This document shows, one piece after another, positions 47,401 to 55,533 of a stretch of 64,000 nt of DNA. Within the stretch, counting starts at the first letter, position 1. Every line of letters starts with the position of its first letter. The notes under the pieces are model-generated. The model worked only from the letters and a program-made list of their open reading frames with translations, was not told the DNA's origin and did not search any database. This DNA is from Haliclona indistincta (lineage: Eukaryota > Porifera > Demospongiae > Haplosclerida > Chalinidae). The position numbers and the translations under genes were made by a program. The stretch is from positions 10,724,457 to 10,788,456 of the forward strand of contig OZ024788.1 in assembly GCA_964017065.1 (NCBI GenBank), read 5' to 3'.

Positions 47401-47546
47401 AGACTGATGAAGAGAAACCTGATGATAAATGGTTTATCTAAGCCTATTTCAGAACATTAAAGAAAAGATCAGAAGTGAAGAGCTTATTTCTTACTAGACA
47501 GCCTAGTGATGCAGGACAAGTCCAGCAGTTTAGCTCTGAAACGCAT
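34815..47546 (-). CDS. HUS1: HUS1 checkpoint clamp subunit (copy B, seven exons seen)
   Basis: Exons in coding order: 47495-47546, 47238-47362, 46479-46652, 45448-45555, 35504-35578, 35252-35351, 34815-34922. The first four match copy A. Exon 5 reads VSIYLPPLKQLKTIVDKMKS, exon 6 has RCGELQLRLETDIVSATTYF and FKDLQNH, exon 7 has VDVKKLSQFLGGQFNPTKVI, all in HUS1 order, with consistent phases. That gives 247 codons; only a short last exon (about 30 residues) is missing. HUS1 is part of the 9-1-1 clamp (RAD9-HUS1-RAD1) loaded at damaged DNA for ATR signalling. Intron 4, 45447 down to 35579, is 9.9 kb and contains the GGGWT secreted-protein array on the same strand. Introns 3 and 5 hold GA-rich tracts. 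Confidence 0.85.
35358..35455. repeat. GA-rich low-complexity tract in HUS1 intron 5
   Basis: GAGAGA and GGGA repeats between HUS1 exons 6 and 5 (CT-rich on the sense strand). Confidence 0.9.
35990..36345. mobile_element. Foldback element, same family as 17300-17620
   Basis: Left AAGAAATTAAAAAGATTTCT, GAAATCAAAAGGATGTAGGG and ATAGATCCCTACATCAGTGG; the right arm is the inverse. The loop is about 65 bp. It interrupts an array spacer: sequence before it (GTTAAATATTC) and after 37195 (GGACAGTA, AAGTCTACAACTTCAG) is continuous in the other units. Confidence 0.82.
36346..37200. other. Inserted block next to the foldback element
   Basis: Non-coding, foreign to the array unit. It includes a GAAGAAAGAAAGAAGAAAG tract (about 36950) and GTAGCCGCCATCTTG with CAACCCTACAT (about 37155-37185), as in the block ending near 28730. 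A short hairpin (GGGAGGCACTACCGTGCCTCCC) lies at about 37189-37210. Confidence 0.5.
37621..38634 (-). CDS. Secreted GGGWT/CPC-domain protein, first of array in copy B
   Basis: Single exon, 337 aa from the ATG of MKNMNQWRT (an upstream in-frame TTG is not used). It belongs to the long subtype with VVTAPVVYTTTSSQC and QPSLMINHSS, and is close to identical to 3993-5006, with changes such as ATTTTTTGATC in the QKMFDG codons shared by both. Signal peptide, GGEGGWTRVAF and all C-terminal Cys motifs are intact. It is the array member nearest to HUS1 exon 5 and lies on the HUS1 sense strand inside intron 4. Confidence 0.85.
   Translation of the reverse strand: MKNMNQWRTLAVFLFLYYHHLLSGVVSEFTSVVTAPVVYTTTSSQCGQYDPLQDEQLMEALQQAKKQLPKQPSLMINHSSCKSIRNSNPSAPSGFYQITSTNGSLVQVYCDMEGTNCGGEGGWTRVAFVNMTKPGATCPQGLDQKMFDGSSYCGRFVNSSAGCVSAVVDNIISYQKVCGRVLGYQQNGPNAFRSYINFNANISGVYFDGLAIMSFNPRRHIWTYTAGFRSDRIESDSCPCNNGNTQSVIPSFVGNDYYCESGILSSNCNSAIVTNDPLWDGQQCPGVEAPCCNLSNMPWFTKTLNETTTDDIELRACQSNGGCPGSVPIFLIELYVR
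38635..39389. other. Array spacer (copy B)
   Basis: Nearly the same as 5007-5770; one AACATGTTAT unit is missing near 38705. The homology with the left edge of the window (base 1) starts at 39091. Confidence 0.6.
39390..40364 (-). CDS. Secreted GGGWT/CPC-domain protein, second of array in copy B
   Basis: 324 aa, single exon, ATG start. It is the direct counterpart of 275-1249 and shares the variant C-terminal stretch ESFLTVNACINLILTND, found in no other array member here. Differences are few (for example LLTGVASEF for LLSGVASEF, QLIEALQQAKEQIPN for QLMEALQQAKEQLPN, GVEATCC for GLEATCC). The N-terminal signal peptide and the WTRVAF motif are intact. Confidence 0.85.
   Translation of the reverse strand: MKNMNQWRTLAVFLFLYYHHLLTGVASEFTPVVYTTSSSQCDQYDPLQDEQLIEALQQAKEQIPNHSSCKSIRDSNPSAPSGFYQITSTNGSPVQVYCDMEGTNCGGEGGWTRVAFVNMTKPGATCPQGLDQAMFDGSSYCGRFVNSSAGCVSAVVDNIISYQKVCGRVLGYQQSAPDAFRPYINFNANINGVYFDGLAIMSGNPRRHIWSYTAGYRSDQIESFSCPCNNGSTQSVPPFVGNDYYCESFLTVNACINLILTNDVLWDGQQCPGVEATCCTHPNMPWFTKTLNETTTDDIELRACQSNDGCPGSVPIFLIELYVR
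40365..41381. other. Array spacer with MITE (copy B)
   Basis: Matches 1250-2842 without the ~590-bp insertion. The short inverted-repeat element is at 41174-41286. A minus-strand frame at 40916-41137 is open as in copy A, product unknown. Confidence 0.5.
41382..41822 (+). pseudogene. GGGWT/CPC-type C-terminal fragment, open frame (copy B)
   Basis: An open frame of about 146 codons without an ATG at its start: SAYLDGIFIIHGMPRKHIWS, EHSCPCNGG, NWYCDSG, DVLWDSMNC, PPCCTSPWLPYFHAK, NPIELRTCHDQGC. It is a divergent relative of the array proteins (about the last 140 residues), in opposite orientation, lacking signal peptide and GGGWT. Unlike the copy at 2843-3278 it has no frameshift or stop. It could be the last exon of a gene whose earlier exons I cannot see, but fragment is the simpler reading. 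Confidence 0.55.
42589..43570 (-). pseudogene. Mosaic, frameshifted GGGWT/CPC gene (copy B)
   Basis: From ATG at 43570 the gene is open through GGEGGWTRVAF to VLGYQQNGPNAFRS, then loses frame: 8 bp present in the other copies (AAAGTTAATATATGATCG) are missing at about 43004, and the C-terminal half continues in another frame to FLIELYVR. A second, in-frame 9-bp deletion near 42778 shortens NSAIVTNDPLWD to NSAIDPLWD. The C-terminal part and downstream spacer match the 3993-5006 type; the 5' flank (CTATTGTGGAGAGCTCACGG) matches the 5771-6757 type. So one gene stands where copy A has two. Confidence 0.78.
43571..45447. other. HUS1 intron 4, array-distal part (copy B)
   Basis: Matches 6758-8060, including the decayed ORF (about 44212-44515, here with additional indels). 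Interrupted by the TIR element at 44565-45165. Confidence 0.6.
44565..45165. mobile_element. 601-bp TIR element, copy B only
   Basis: Starts AAGAGTAAATAATAGAAGAG and ends with the inverse; the TIRs extend about 85 bp (to GACCAGCACGCGAGCA). It is flanked by GATGGCGC on both sides, and copy A has a single ATGGCGC at the empty site (about 7768). The 8-bp target duplication is of hAT type. The open frame at 44722-45120 has no recognisable domain. Confidence 0.82.
46190..46470. repeat. GA-rich tract in HUS1 intron 3 (copy B)
   Basis: Counterpart of 8785-9070 with small repeat-number changes. Confidence 0.85.
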
Positions 47547-47901
47547 TTTCTCCTTGATCTTCAGTCTTCACCTGTTTAATTAACCAGCCCGCCCACCACA
47601 CGTGGGCGGTGGTCAGTTTATAACCCTTTGCCGCGCTTTATTCCCGCGCAGCTCACCGCGAGCGAGGCGAGGGAGAAATATAGCGCGCCCTCAGGCTCAG
47701 TCCGCCTTCAGTTGCCTGTCCTGCAGCTGGTGAGCCCAACTCTAAGAAATTGGCAAAGAAGACGGGCTCGTAACAATTAGGGTGAGAGAAAATTACCACA
47801 AATACTACGACACAGCGTGTTTCTCACTATTTCCCGCCCATTTGTACACGATTCTTCATGTTTTACCACCAGTTCTTTTCCTCCTTGCCTCTTCTCACAG
47901 A
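47547..47901. promoter_or_regulatory. Divergent HUS1 / CDK-like promoter region (copy B)
   Basis: Retains the CCCGCCCACCACACGTGGGCGG block, TATTCCCGCG and ATTTCCCGCC seen in copy A, although the surroundings have substitutions. Conservation of all three is compatible with function, or simply with recent divergence. Confidence 0.48.
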
Positions 47902-48044
47902 ATGGCGCTGGTAGGACTCGAGGATCGTATGGACGGGTTTGAAAAACTCGAGAAAATAGGCGAAGGCACCTACGGAGTGGTTTACAAGGCACGTTTGAAG
48001 GACAATAGACAAGTTGTTGCTCTCAAGAAAATTCGTCTTGACAC
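47902..48044 (+). CDS. CDK1/CDK2-like kinase, first coding exon only (copy B)
   Basis: Same 143-bp exon and donor (GACAC|GTATGT) as 10484-10626, with one visible amino-acid change (KDNGQVV to KDNRQVV). [12 protein letters not shown] and [11 protein letters not shown] are intact. No downstream kinase exon is recognised before the end of the window, 16 kb away, which strengthens the idea of an orphan exon or a gene split by rearrangement. Confidence 0.72.
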
Positions 48045-48954
48045 GTATGTGACAATAGAACCAGTGATTGGTTGTGATCACACACGAGTAGTTTATCTCT
48101 GCCGTGGAATTGTGTTTATACATGTTGTTGTATGCTGACAGCTGTATTGTTTGGGCATGATAGGGCCCAAACACCATGAGCTTCTGATACTTTTCTTGCT
48201 GTGAGCCGTATGGCAGGCGCATAAACATATTCCTCGATCGTGCAGTACCGCCAAGAATTATGTTTTGAATCCCATATATGTGTGTGGGGTATTGAGGGCT
48301 TAGAATCGCCATAACGACCCCTGGGACAGACAGCTTTACTTCCTCTCTGAAGAATGCTCCTCATATTTCAGAGAAGGAGTTGAGCACGCTCCTTAGAATT
48401 ATAGCAATGGTAGGTATGACGCTATGAGAGGTTTGACAATATTATAGAGCTAGAGAAAGTTCAATTGTATGATGCTGTGACAAGTCTGCCTGCTGGAATG
48501 AAAGTGGTTAGATTCTAGGGCTAATTGTACACCAGATTGGCTATAATTATAAGGATTTCTGTATCAAGTGAACGTTGTTTTTGAACTTAGTTGAAAAGTG
48601 TTAAGGAAATTTCTTGAGCATAATAATATTTTGTACATTGTATATGACTGAATGCATGTGTGTGTGAATCAGAGTCATGTGGTTTTCTTATGAAACTTAT
48701 GAAACTCCAAACAGTGCAAAGTTCATGTGCTTTCCTTTCTCCCGCCCACCCAACCTCCCTCCCTCTCTCCCTATTTCACTCACTCTACCTCCCTCCCTCT
48801 CTACCTATTTCTCTGTCACTCTCTTCCTCCCTTCCTCTCTGCCTATTTCTCTGTCACTCACTTCCTCCCTTCCTCTCTGCCTTTTTCTCTGTCACTCACT
48901 CTCACTCCCTCTCTCCTGCCATCTCTCTCCCTCCCTTCCTCCCTCCCTCCACAG

Positions 48955-50975
48955 GTTTCAAAAGACGAGTCTGCCTCCAAAATCGACCCTGCCACGGCCA
49001 GTACAGCAGCTGTCACTTATAAAGTCAGAGAGAACCAACACTATGTAGCTTCATCTATGAGAAGACCTAAAACATGGAGGGAGGAGTTGAAACCACGTGA
49101 GCCTCTCTACGTTGGTGTGATCACTGCTACAAAGTTTCTTCATACACGAGCTCGTGGAGTGAACAACACTTGGGGCAAACTGATGCCGAAACTAGAATTC
49201 TTCTCTGCCCCGTCCAAAGCAAAGCACGGGCTGGCTGTGGTGAATTTACCGGACGTGGACGACTCTTACCCACCTCAGAAAAAAGTATATTGAATGCTGA
49301 AATACATGCACGACAAGTACATTGACAAGTACCACTGGTTTATGAGATCGGATGACGACGTGTATGTACGGGTTCCGGAACTGCTTCAATTTTTAAGCAA
49401 CTTGGACCCCTCGGAAGATTTGTATATCGGGTCCCCGGGTATGGGCAAGAAAGAGGATCTGGCTAGGATTAAACTAATGGAGCATGAGCGATATTGTATG
49501 GGAGGTCCGGGAGTGATTTTCAGTCGATCACTGCTCAAGAAACTTGTGATTCATCTTGACGACTGTCTCCAAAATGTCGTGGTGTCTTGGAACGAAGATC
49601 TTGAGTTGGGCCGATGCATCAGCAGACGACTCGGAGTGCAGTGCACCTGGGCATATGAAGTAAACACAAGCCTCTATTTAAAAAAATATTTGCGCATACG
49701 GTTGTCATCTAGCACTGTACGTCTAATGCCCCGTAGATATTAGACTATGGTTGGTACCTTTTTGATATAGTATGATGAGTGCCGGGCTTAACCACACTAG
49801 TTTTAGTCACCAAGTCACCAAGAATGCTAACCAAGTTTGCTTTAACTCTTTAAATACTTGCTGGAATATGCTTGCTTGCTTTAACTGCATAGCCTAGAAA
49901 AGAGTTACCTAACTTACCTCCAGCGTCGTAGGTGTTGTCAGGCTAGAGGTTGTCCATTTCAGTTCTGTAATGTAGTGTGAATGAAGGTGGAGGAGTATGG
50001 TACAGTGTCTTCCATTGTTGAGATGTGATAGGTGACAGAGAATACTTACTATCTGTAAGTCTAGAGTCTACTTTTTATGGTTTTTGTTTATATTGTTGGT
50101 TAAGTATGAGGTATTACAATATGGCTGGTATGCTGGTATGCGTGTATTGACTGCTTTCTGTAGCTTACTGACTTTGATGTTTCAACGGTAGTCCTGTATC
50201 GATATCGTACTGGGAATATGAACACACACATGTTGATAAATAACTTGCATTTTTGTTGGGTTTCCTTTTTCAATATCACTCATCCATTCATGCTTGCTTG
50301 CCCACTCACCTCAGAGGTCTGACACGCATAGAAATCTTGTACATTTTTGCTGAAATCATGAAATCACCGTGTTTTCTTTTTATACTTACAGGGTGTAGTA
50401 TTATTCCGTATACTAACACCCACGCTCAATTAAATCTGTGAAATCTTGTACACTAAATCAACATGTGTCGGACCCCCACACTCACTCACCCACCCACTCC
50501 CTCACTCACCCACTCACTCCCTCTCTCACTCACCCACTCACTCCCTCTCTCACTCACCCACTCACTCTCCCACCCACTCACTCCCTCACTCACCCACTCA
50601 CTTACCCACCCACCCACCCACTCACTCCCTCTCTCACCCACTTGCTCATCTAATGCTCACTCTACTCGTTCTCTCAGTCAGTTGCCATCCACATCCACTA
50701 ACCAGCTCTCTCTTCTCTCCCCTCTTCAGATGCGGAAAATATTCTTCACGGATTACACAAAGGGGAAATTCTTACGGACGATCGACATTTACCGAAATCG
50801 GCAATTCAAGAACACTATTACGTCACACGCATTCAAGGACCCAGAGGTGATGATGAGAGTTCATCAGTACTTCTTAGAGGTGGTGGTGAATAACGCTGAG
50901 AAAGAGACGGAAAAATTGAAAAAAGAACTCACAAAGGTCACCAAAGTAACCGGCAGATTGAAAGCATTTCCTTGA
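48955..50975 (+). pseudogene. Chondroitin-synthase-like glycosyltransferase with nonsense codon (copy B)
   Basis: Exons 48955-49659 and 50730-50975 correspond to copy A with the same lengths and splice phases. All motifs are present (NNTWG, DSYPPQKK, SDDD, YCMGGPGVIFSR, NEDLELGRC), but TGA at 49291-49293 replaces CGA (Arg) between QKKVY and MLKYMHDK, upstream of the catalytic DDD. A single CpG-type transition explains it. Nothing else is broken, so this is a very young pseudogene, a null allele or an assembly error. Confidence 0.8.
50478..50641. repeat. CACTCACCCAC-type minisatellite (copy B)
   Basis: Counterpart of 12930-13063, longer and with CTCTCTCACTCACC variants. Confidence 0.85.
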
Positions 50976-52425
50976 CAACGACCACAAATTATGTTTTATA
51001 ATTATAGGGGCAATCAGTTATTCAAAAACATTAGCAATTGACATTTCTTTCAATGCCGCCAATATGTACTCATTATAATATTCACAAGCCTACTCAAATT
51101 ATTTTTTGAGAAGATATTTTCTCATACTCTGTAGCAAATTCTACTGTTATCCAAAACCACAATAATTTCTATGCGAAAAAACACTAGGCACTCCACTGGG
51201 GCACTCTGACATTTATCATCATTGAAACATGATGCTACAAGCATACAAGGTTAGGGTAGACGAGCTCCACCCCCCGGCCCATAATTATCGTCACTGATTT
51301 GCTTGAGTCGATAGAGGGTCCCATAGTTCGCTAGACTAAGTCAGGGTACGCAGTTGACAAGTCAGTGGAGAACAAGTTGAGCATGGAATGATGCAGCATT
51401 GCTGAACAATAGGTTCTTTCCCACACAGTAACAAAAACTTGAATCCACTGTAATGTAGCATTTGTAGTAGACAACATACATGATTCAATAATCTTATGTT
51501 ACTGTTAGCAGCTTTTTGTTGAACACAAAGGCAACAGTCTGACAGTTTATAATGTACTCATAAAAGTGACATAATGAGATAAACTGACATTATAATATTA
51601 TTATTATATTTAATTGTATAAGTGAATCAGGAGCCCTAGCTATATGTGTGAGGTGCTTTTGTTCATAGTCTTGGTACGGCATATGAAGGCATCCAGCAGA
51701 GTGCAAGGCTCAGTGTTGAGTGGCGGATCTTGCTATGCTAGTCCGGGTATGTAGTATTGTAAGGAGACATCTTCATGGAGAAAGAACAGCTGGAGACCAC
51801 GCCCATCAACAATATCTATAGATGGAGACATAAGATAAAGAACCACAGGAATCCATTAGCCTCGTCCTCAGGCTCTCGAACACGCCCACACAAAAATAGC
51901 CTGGGTACGAGGCTAAGGATCGAGTCCATAACCACAAGAGTCAAAAAATTTTGCCAATGGCAGGTGTGACCAACTAGCATAGCTAATACAAATGCCTACT
52001 AAAAACATACAACTAAAAAGGAGAAAATACACAAACAGGAATAATGACCGAAAGCAATGAGAATCAAGCAATGCAAAAACGAAAAGATACTAATACATAA
52101 AATCTGTAATCAAGGACTTTACTCTGGGGATAGAAACAATATGATTTGGGACAGAGTTTCATTTGGCAACAACGTCAATAGCAAATGAAGATCTGTGATG
52201 GCCAACCAAATCCAAGTCAAAACAGCACGGTTTAATACGCGCAATCGACTTCGTGTGAACATATGTCAGTTGCGCTGTGAAGCACGTGATAATTAAGCTA
52301 ATCTAGCGAGCTTTAGAGTATAGCTCAATGTTATTGACCAATCAGATTTATTAGATACGAGGCTCTATTTGCTGTAGAGTCCATCAGCGAACAGATAGAG
52401 TCCTTCCATTAACAGATGAGATTGT

Positions 52426-52953
52426 CTTTGTTCACTCAATCCCAGGTCCGGATGTATTACGTCACAGGCAGGAAGCACGTGACATGCCCGCGCACGTGTA
52501 TTATAAAAGAATATTACTATAAAGCCTCGTTCCAAGGCAAAATAAGCATCAGGTCTTGGTGGTTCAGTGGTTAGGTGGTGTGTGTAGCAATGTAGTGTGC
52601 TGGGTTCAATCCCTTAATAAATACTACTTTTTTTTCACTATTAAAACTGTTAGTCAGAGGCTAGCGCTCTTATCCATGTTTTGCACGGGCCAGTAGCGCT
52701 GTTAGGTTCATGGTTTTCGCTGTTAGCTACAGGTTAGCGCTAAGTTAGCTCCATAGGACAACCCTCCCGACGATCCTTAGTTAGGAAGACCCTCCCGACG
52801 ATCCTTAGTTAGTTAGGAAGACCCTCCCGACTTTGCGCAGTTAGGCGAATTTTTTTAAGGTCTTGGGTTTAGGATTTAGTTTTGTTTAGCACGTGAATAC
52901 CATAGCAATGAGTGTGACGTAATACATCCGGACCTGGGATTGAGTGAACAAAG
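52426..52953. mobile_element. 528-bp TIR element carrying a tRNA-like insert
   Basis: CTTTGTTCACTCAATCCCAG at the left and the inverse at the right, with about 40 bp of TIR to GTATTACGTCAC. Inside are a tRNA-like sequence (52553-52631) and short tandem repeats of CCCTCCCGACGATCCTTAG (about 52763-52830). Confidence 0.72.
52553..52631 (+). repeat. tRNA-like / SINE head
   Basis: TGGTGGTTCAGTGGTTAG (A box, as in Gly/Glu tRNAs) is followed by GGGTTCAATCCC (B box) and, 16 bases on, a T run. Stems outside the boxes pair poorly, so a SINE or tRNA pseudogene is likelier than a functional tRNA. Confidence 0.45.
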
Positions 52954-53689
52954 CCAATCCCATTAACAGATAGACCACAGTTTGCTTTGTGAAAGTGCAT
53001 TCAATGCCATTCATAACATTGTTATTACAAGAACACGTGATGTGAGGCTTGTACACGTGTGAGCGTGAGTGAATTCCAGAAACGAACTTCTTGTTGCGTC
53101 AGAATGCCACTAGCAGACGCGAAATGGCGTAAGGGCGGTAGGAGACAAGACAGAGTACCAGCAAGGTATAAGGAAAACCGTTTTTTGAGCGGCGTACTCT
53201 AGCTAAACTCACCCGTGTTTTTCCCATCGCTGAACTTGTGGTCGTGTTCTTCACAAAACATTTGCGCAGCGCGAAAATTCCTTGTTGGATAGCAAGGGTT
53301 GCTATACTTTAAGTCGGTTAGAGACCTCGGCCAACGGGATCTACGCGGTATAGAAACCCTCGCGCTACGCGCTCGGGTTCTATATGGCTTTCTTTCGGGT
53401 TTCTATACCGCATAGAACCCTTGGCTTCGGTCTCTAACCTATACATGGGAGTTCGGACCCTCTATCGACGCGAGGGAATCAGTGAGAAAAAATACCCGAC
53501 AGCAAAAAGTAAAAAAAAAACGACGCCTACAGCCAGACTACAGCGGTTTTATTACGTACACTCCCACAAAAGCGGCGTAAATCGTCATCCGTGCCTTATT
53601 TGGAAGGTTCATTACATTGCGCTTTGCGTGATTTAGATTGAACTCGGTTTACGCTCTACGGTTGACGCTTTTAGATTGCATTATATTTG

Positions 53690-54605
53690 TATTATAATTG
53701 GGGCGAGCCTGAGCGAGCCCCATATGGGATCGAAAAGCGTCCCCCGCGAACTATCTATCTATGTATGCGTACGTCTTTCCGTAAATGCCCTCACGCTCTA
53801 ATTCACCGAACGGTTCAATTTTGCCGCGTGTGTATTACGTCATATCATACTAAGACGATGGATCCTGATACTACTATTCCAGTGCGTGATTATTCTTCAA
53901 AGAAAGAAGAACAACTTCTAAGGAGAAGAGTGCTTGAAAGAGCTCGCCGAGCTGCTGAAACTGCAGAGGAAAAAGAGCAGAGACTGAGCAAGCGAAGAGC
54001 TCGTGATAAGGCGCGACGTGCTGCCCAGCGTGATGAACAGCATGCTGAACAAAGAAAAACAATGCTACAGCAGTTGAGACGCCAACAGCAAGAACGACGT
54101 GATGCTGAGAGTAGTAAACAGAGAGAAGACAGGCTGCAGCACATGAGAGACCAAGAACACGAGCGACGTGATGCTGAGAATAGTGAACAAAGAGAAAACA
54201 GGCTGCAGCACATGAGAGACCAAGAACACCAGCGACGTGATGTTGAAAGTAGTGAACAAAGAGAAAAATTGAAGTCGAGAGGAAGCGACAGAGAGAAAAA
54301 AGAGCCAGAGAAATTGAAGAAGAAGAAAGTATTAAGAAAAGAATTAAGATTGAAGAGACGGAGAGAGAGAGAATAAGAACAGCTGCAGCAGAAAAAGATT
54401 CTGCAGCACCAAAGAAGAAGTCAGTTACTTTTAAATGACTATTATCCCATTATCATCATCATTATACAATCGCTATATCAACTATCTTGAACTATAATCA
54501 TCATTCATATTGCTATCCATTCTATTATTCCAACCAACTATCCGATTTTGTGATTTTTACTGTTACATGTACGTACAGTTCGCTCAGGCTCGCCCCACAT
54601 TGTCT
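53690..54605. mobile_element. Element with GGGGCGAGCCTGAGCGA ends
   Basis: GGGGCGAGCCTGAGCGAGCC near 53700 is answered by TCGCTCAGGCTCGCCCC near 54582-54598. It surrounds the Lys/Arg-rich ORF and is absent from copy A at the corresponding place. Confidence 0.5.
53858..54376 (+). CDS. Highly charged repeat protein, probably transposon-derived
   Basis: About 172 residues from ATG (MDPDTTIPVRDYSSKKEEQL). Almost wholly Arg/Glu/Gln: units of about 24 residues (RLQHMRDQEHERRDAE, SEQREN) repeat, predicting long helices. This pattern is familiar from the N-terminal region of proteins linked to Helitron-type helicases in sponges and other invertebrates; no helicase or Rep domain follows here. Function unknown; DNA or RNA binding is inferred from charge only. 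The open frame extends upstream, but the region before this ATG reads like untranslated sequence. Confidence 0.5.
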   Translation: MDPDTTIPVRDYSSKKEEQLLRRRVLERARRAAETAEEKEQRLSKRRARDKARRAAQRDEQHAEQRKTMLQQLRRQQQERRDAESSKQREDRLQHMRDQEHERRDAENSEQRENRLQHMRDQEHQRRDVESSEQREKLKSRGSDREKKEPEKLKKKKVLRKELRLKRRRERE

Positions 54606-55253
54606 TTACAATCATCTACATGTAGTTAATTTTATTCACACTTATATTCTATGTATGACCGAAGCTATAATACTGCGAAGCTGCACACTGCGGAGTGCGT
54701 ACTGAAGCTACAATACACGACTCGCGTTAGACGTCACAGGCAGGCTACTAACGGCGATTAAGTTTTGCAGGCGTAGCGGGTAATACCTGTACTCGAGCAT
54801 GTAGCAGAGCGCTCGGGTGTGTAGCTAAGAAGACAAGAGACGACCAGGATTCGCGTTGAGCATGGTTCAAAGGGTAAACAAAACACTTGTAGCTCGACAA
54901 ACTAACCAGCAGCTTGGTGAGCCATGGTCGTTCCTGCTCTGACGACTTGTACGGGCGAAGGACAGCTCGTATCGGCGTTTCGAAAAGTCGAGCATGTAGA
55001 GCAGGAATCAAGCTACACATACATCTGTAACAAACGTAGAATTGATGAAACTTTGAGCAACAAAATCCACAGGTAAACTGCCAACCTGTAGACCGTGGTC
55101 TACACGCACTGTACGGGTAAAATCAACGGGTAAACAAGCCCAGCCCACTTATTGTAGCGCTCACGTGATCTTTTACACGTTACGCGTGCAAATCCGGACC
55201 CAGTGTATCATCATGAGTACGGACTTACGCCCATCGTCCAGGAGCTCAAAGAT

Positions 55254-55533
55254 ATGACATCCTCTGCCGAGTCACGCGCTTTGCAGCGCAAGTTCGACTA
55301 CTTGGCAAAAGGTATCAGCAATGTATCTGAACTCATATCAGCCGCGTTCAGTGGAGGACTCATTTCTGATCATCAGAGATATGATTGTACTCAAGAGGCG
55401 AATCCGTACGAGAAAGTAATAAAATTCCTTGGTATCTTGATGAGAAAAGTACATGCGGACACCAGTAATTTCCAAGCATTCGTCCAAGTTCTGGAGACTG
55501 TCGGATGCGTGAAAGAGGCATCTACTCTTCGTG
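55254..55533 (+). pseudogene. CARD exon without death-domain exons (copy B)
   Basis: ATG MTSSAESRALQRKFDYLAKG through CARD residues (SELISAAFSGGLISDHQR, FQAFVQVLETVG) to the same phase-1 donor (CGTG|GTTAGT) as copy A. The match to copy-A intron 1 continues in pieces to about 58670 and stops where exon 2 should begin: the acceptor TTTGTAG has become TTTGTGA and no exon 2-4 sequence follows. If expressed it could give only a CARD-alone product, reading two codons into the intron to TAG. The exon itself is open, so it could still be used by a rearranged gene. Confidence 0.6.

Larger units (their letters stand above)
50976..53857. other. Intergenic with insertions (copy B)
   Basis: Bases 50976-51820 match copy A. 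Beyond that, blocks absent from A are interleaved with matching ones (for example near 52210-52290). Contains the TIR element at 52426-52953 and a hairpin element at about 53312-53430 (GGTTAGAGACC to GGTCTCTAACC). No gene recognised. Confidence 0.5.
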
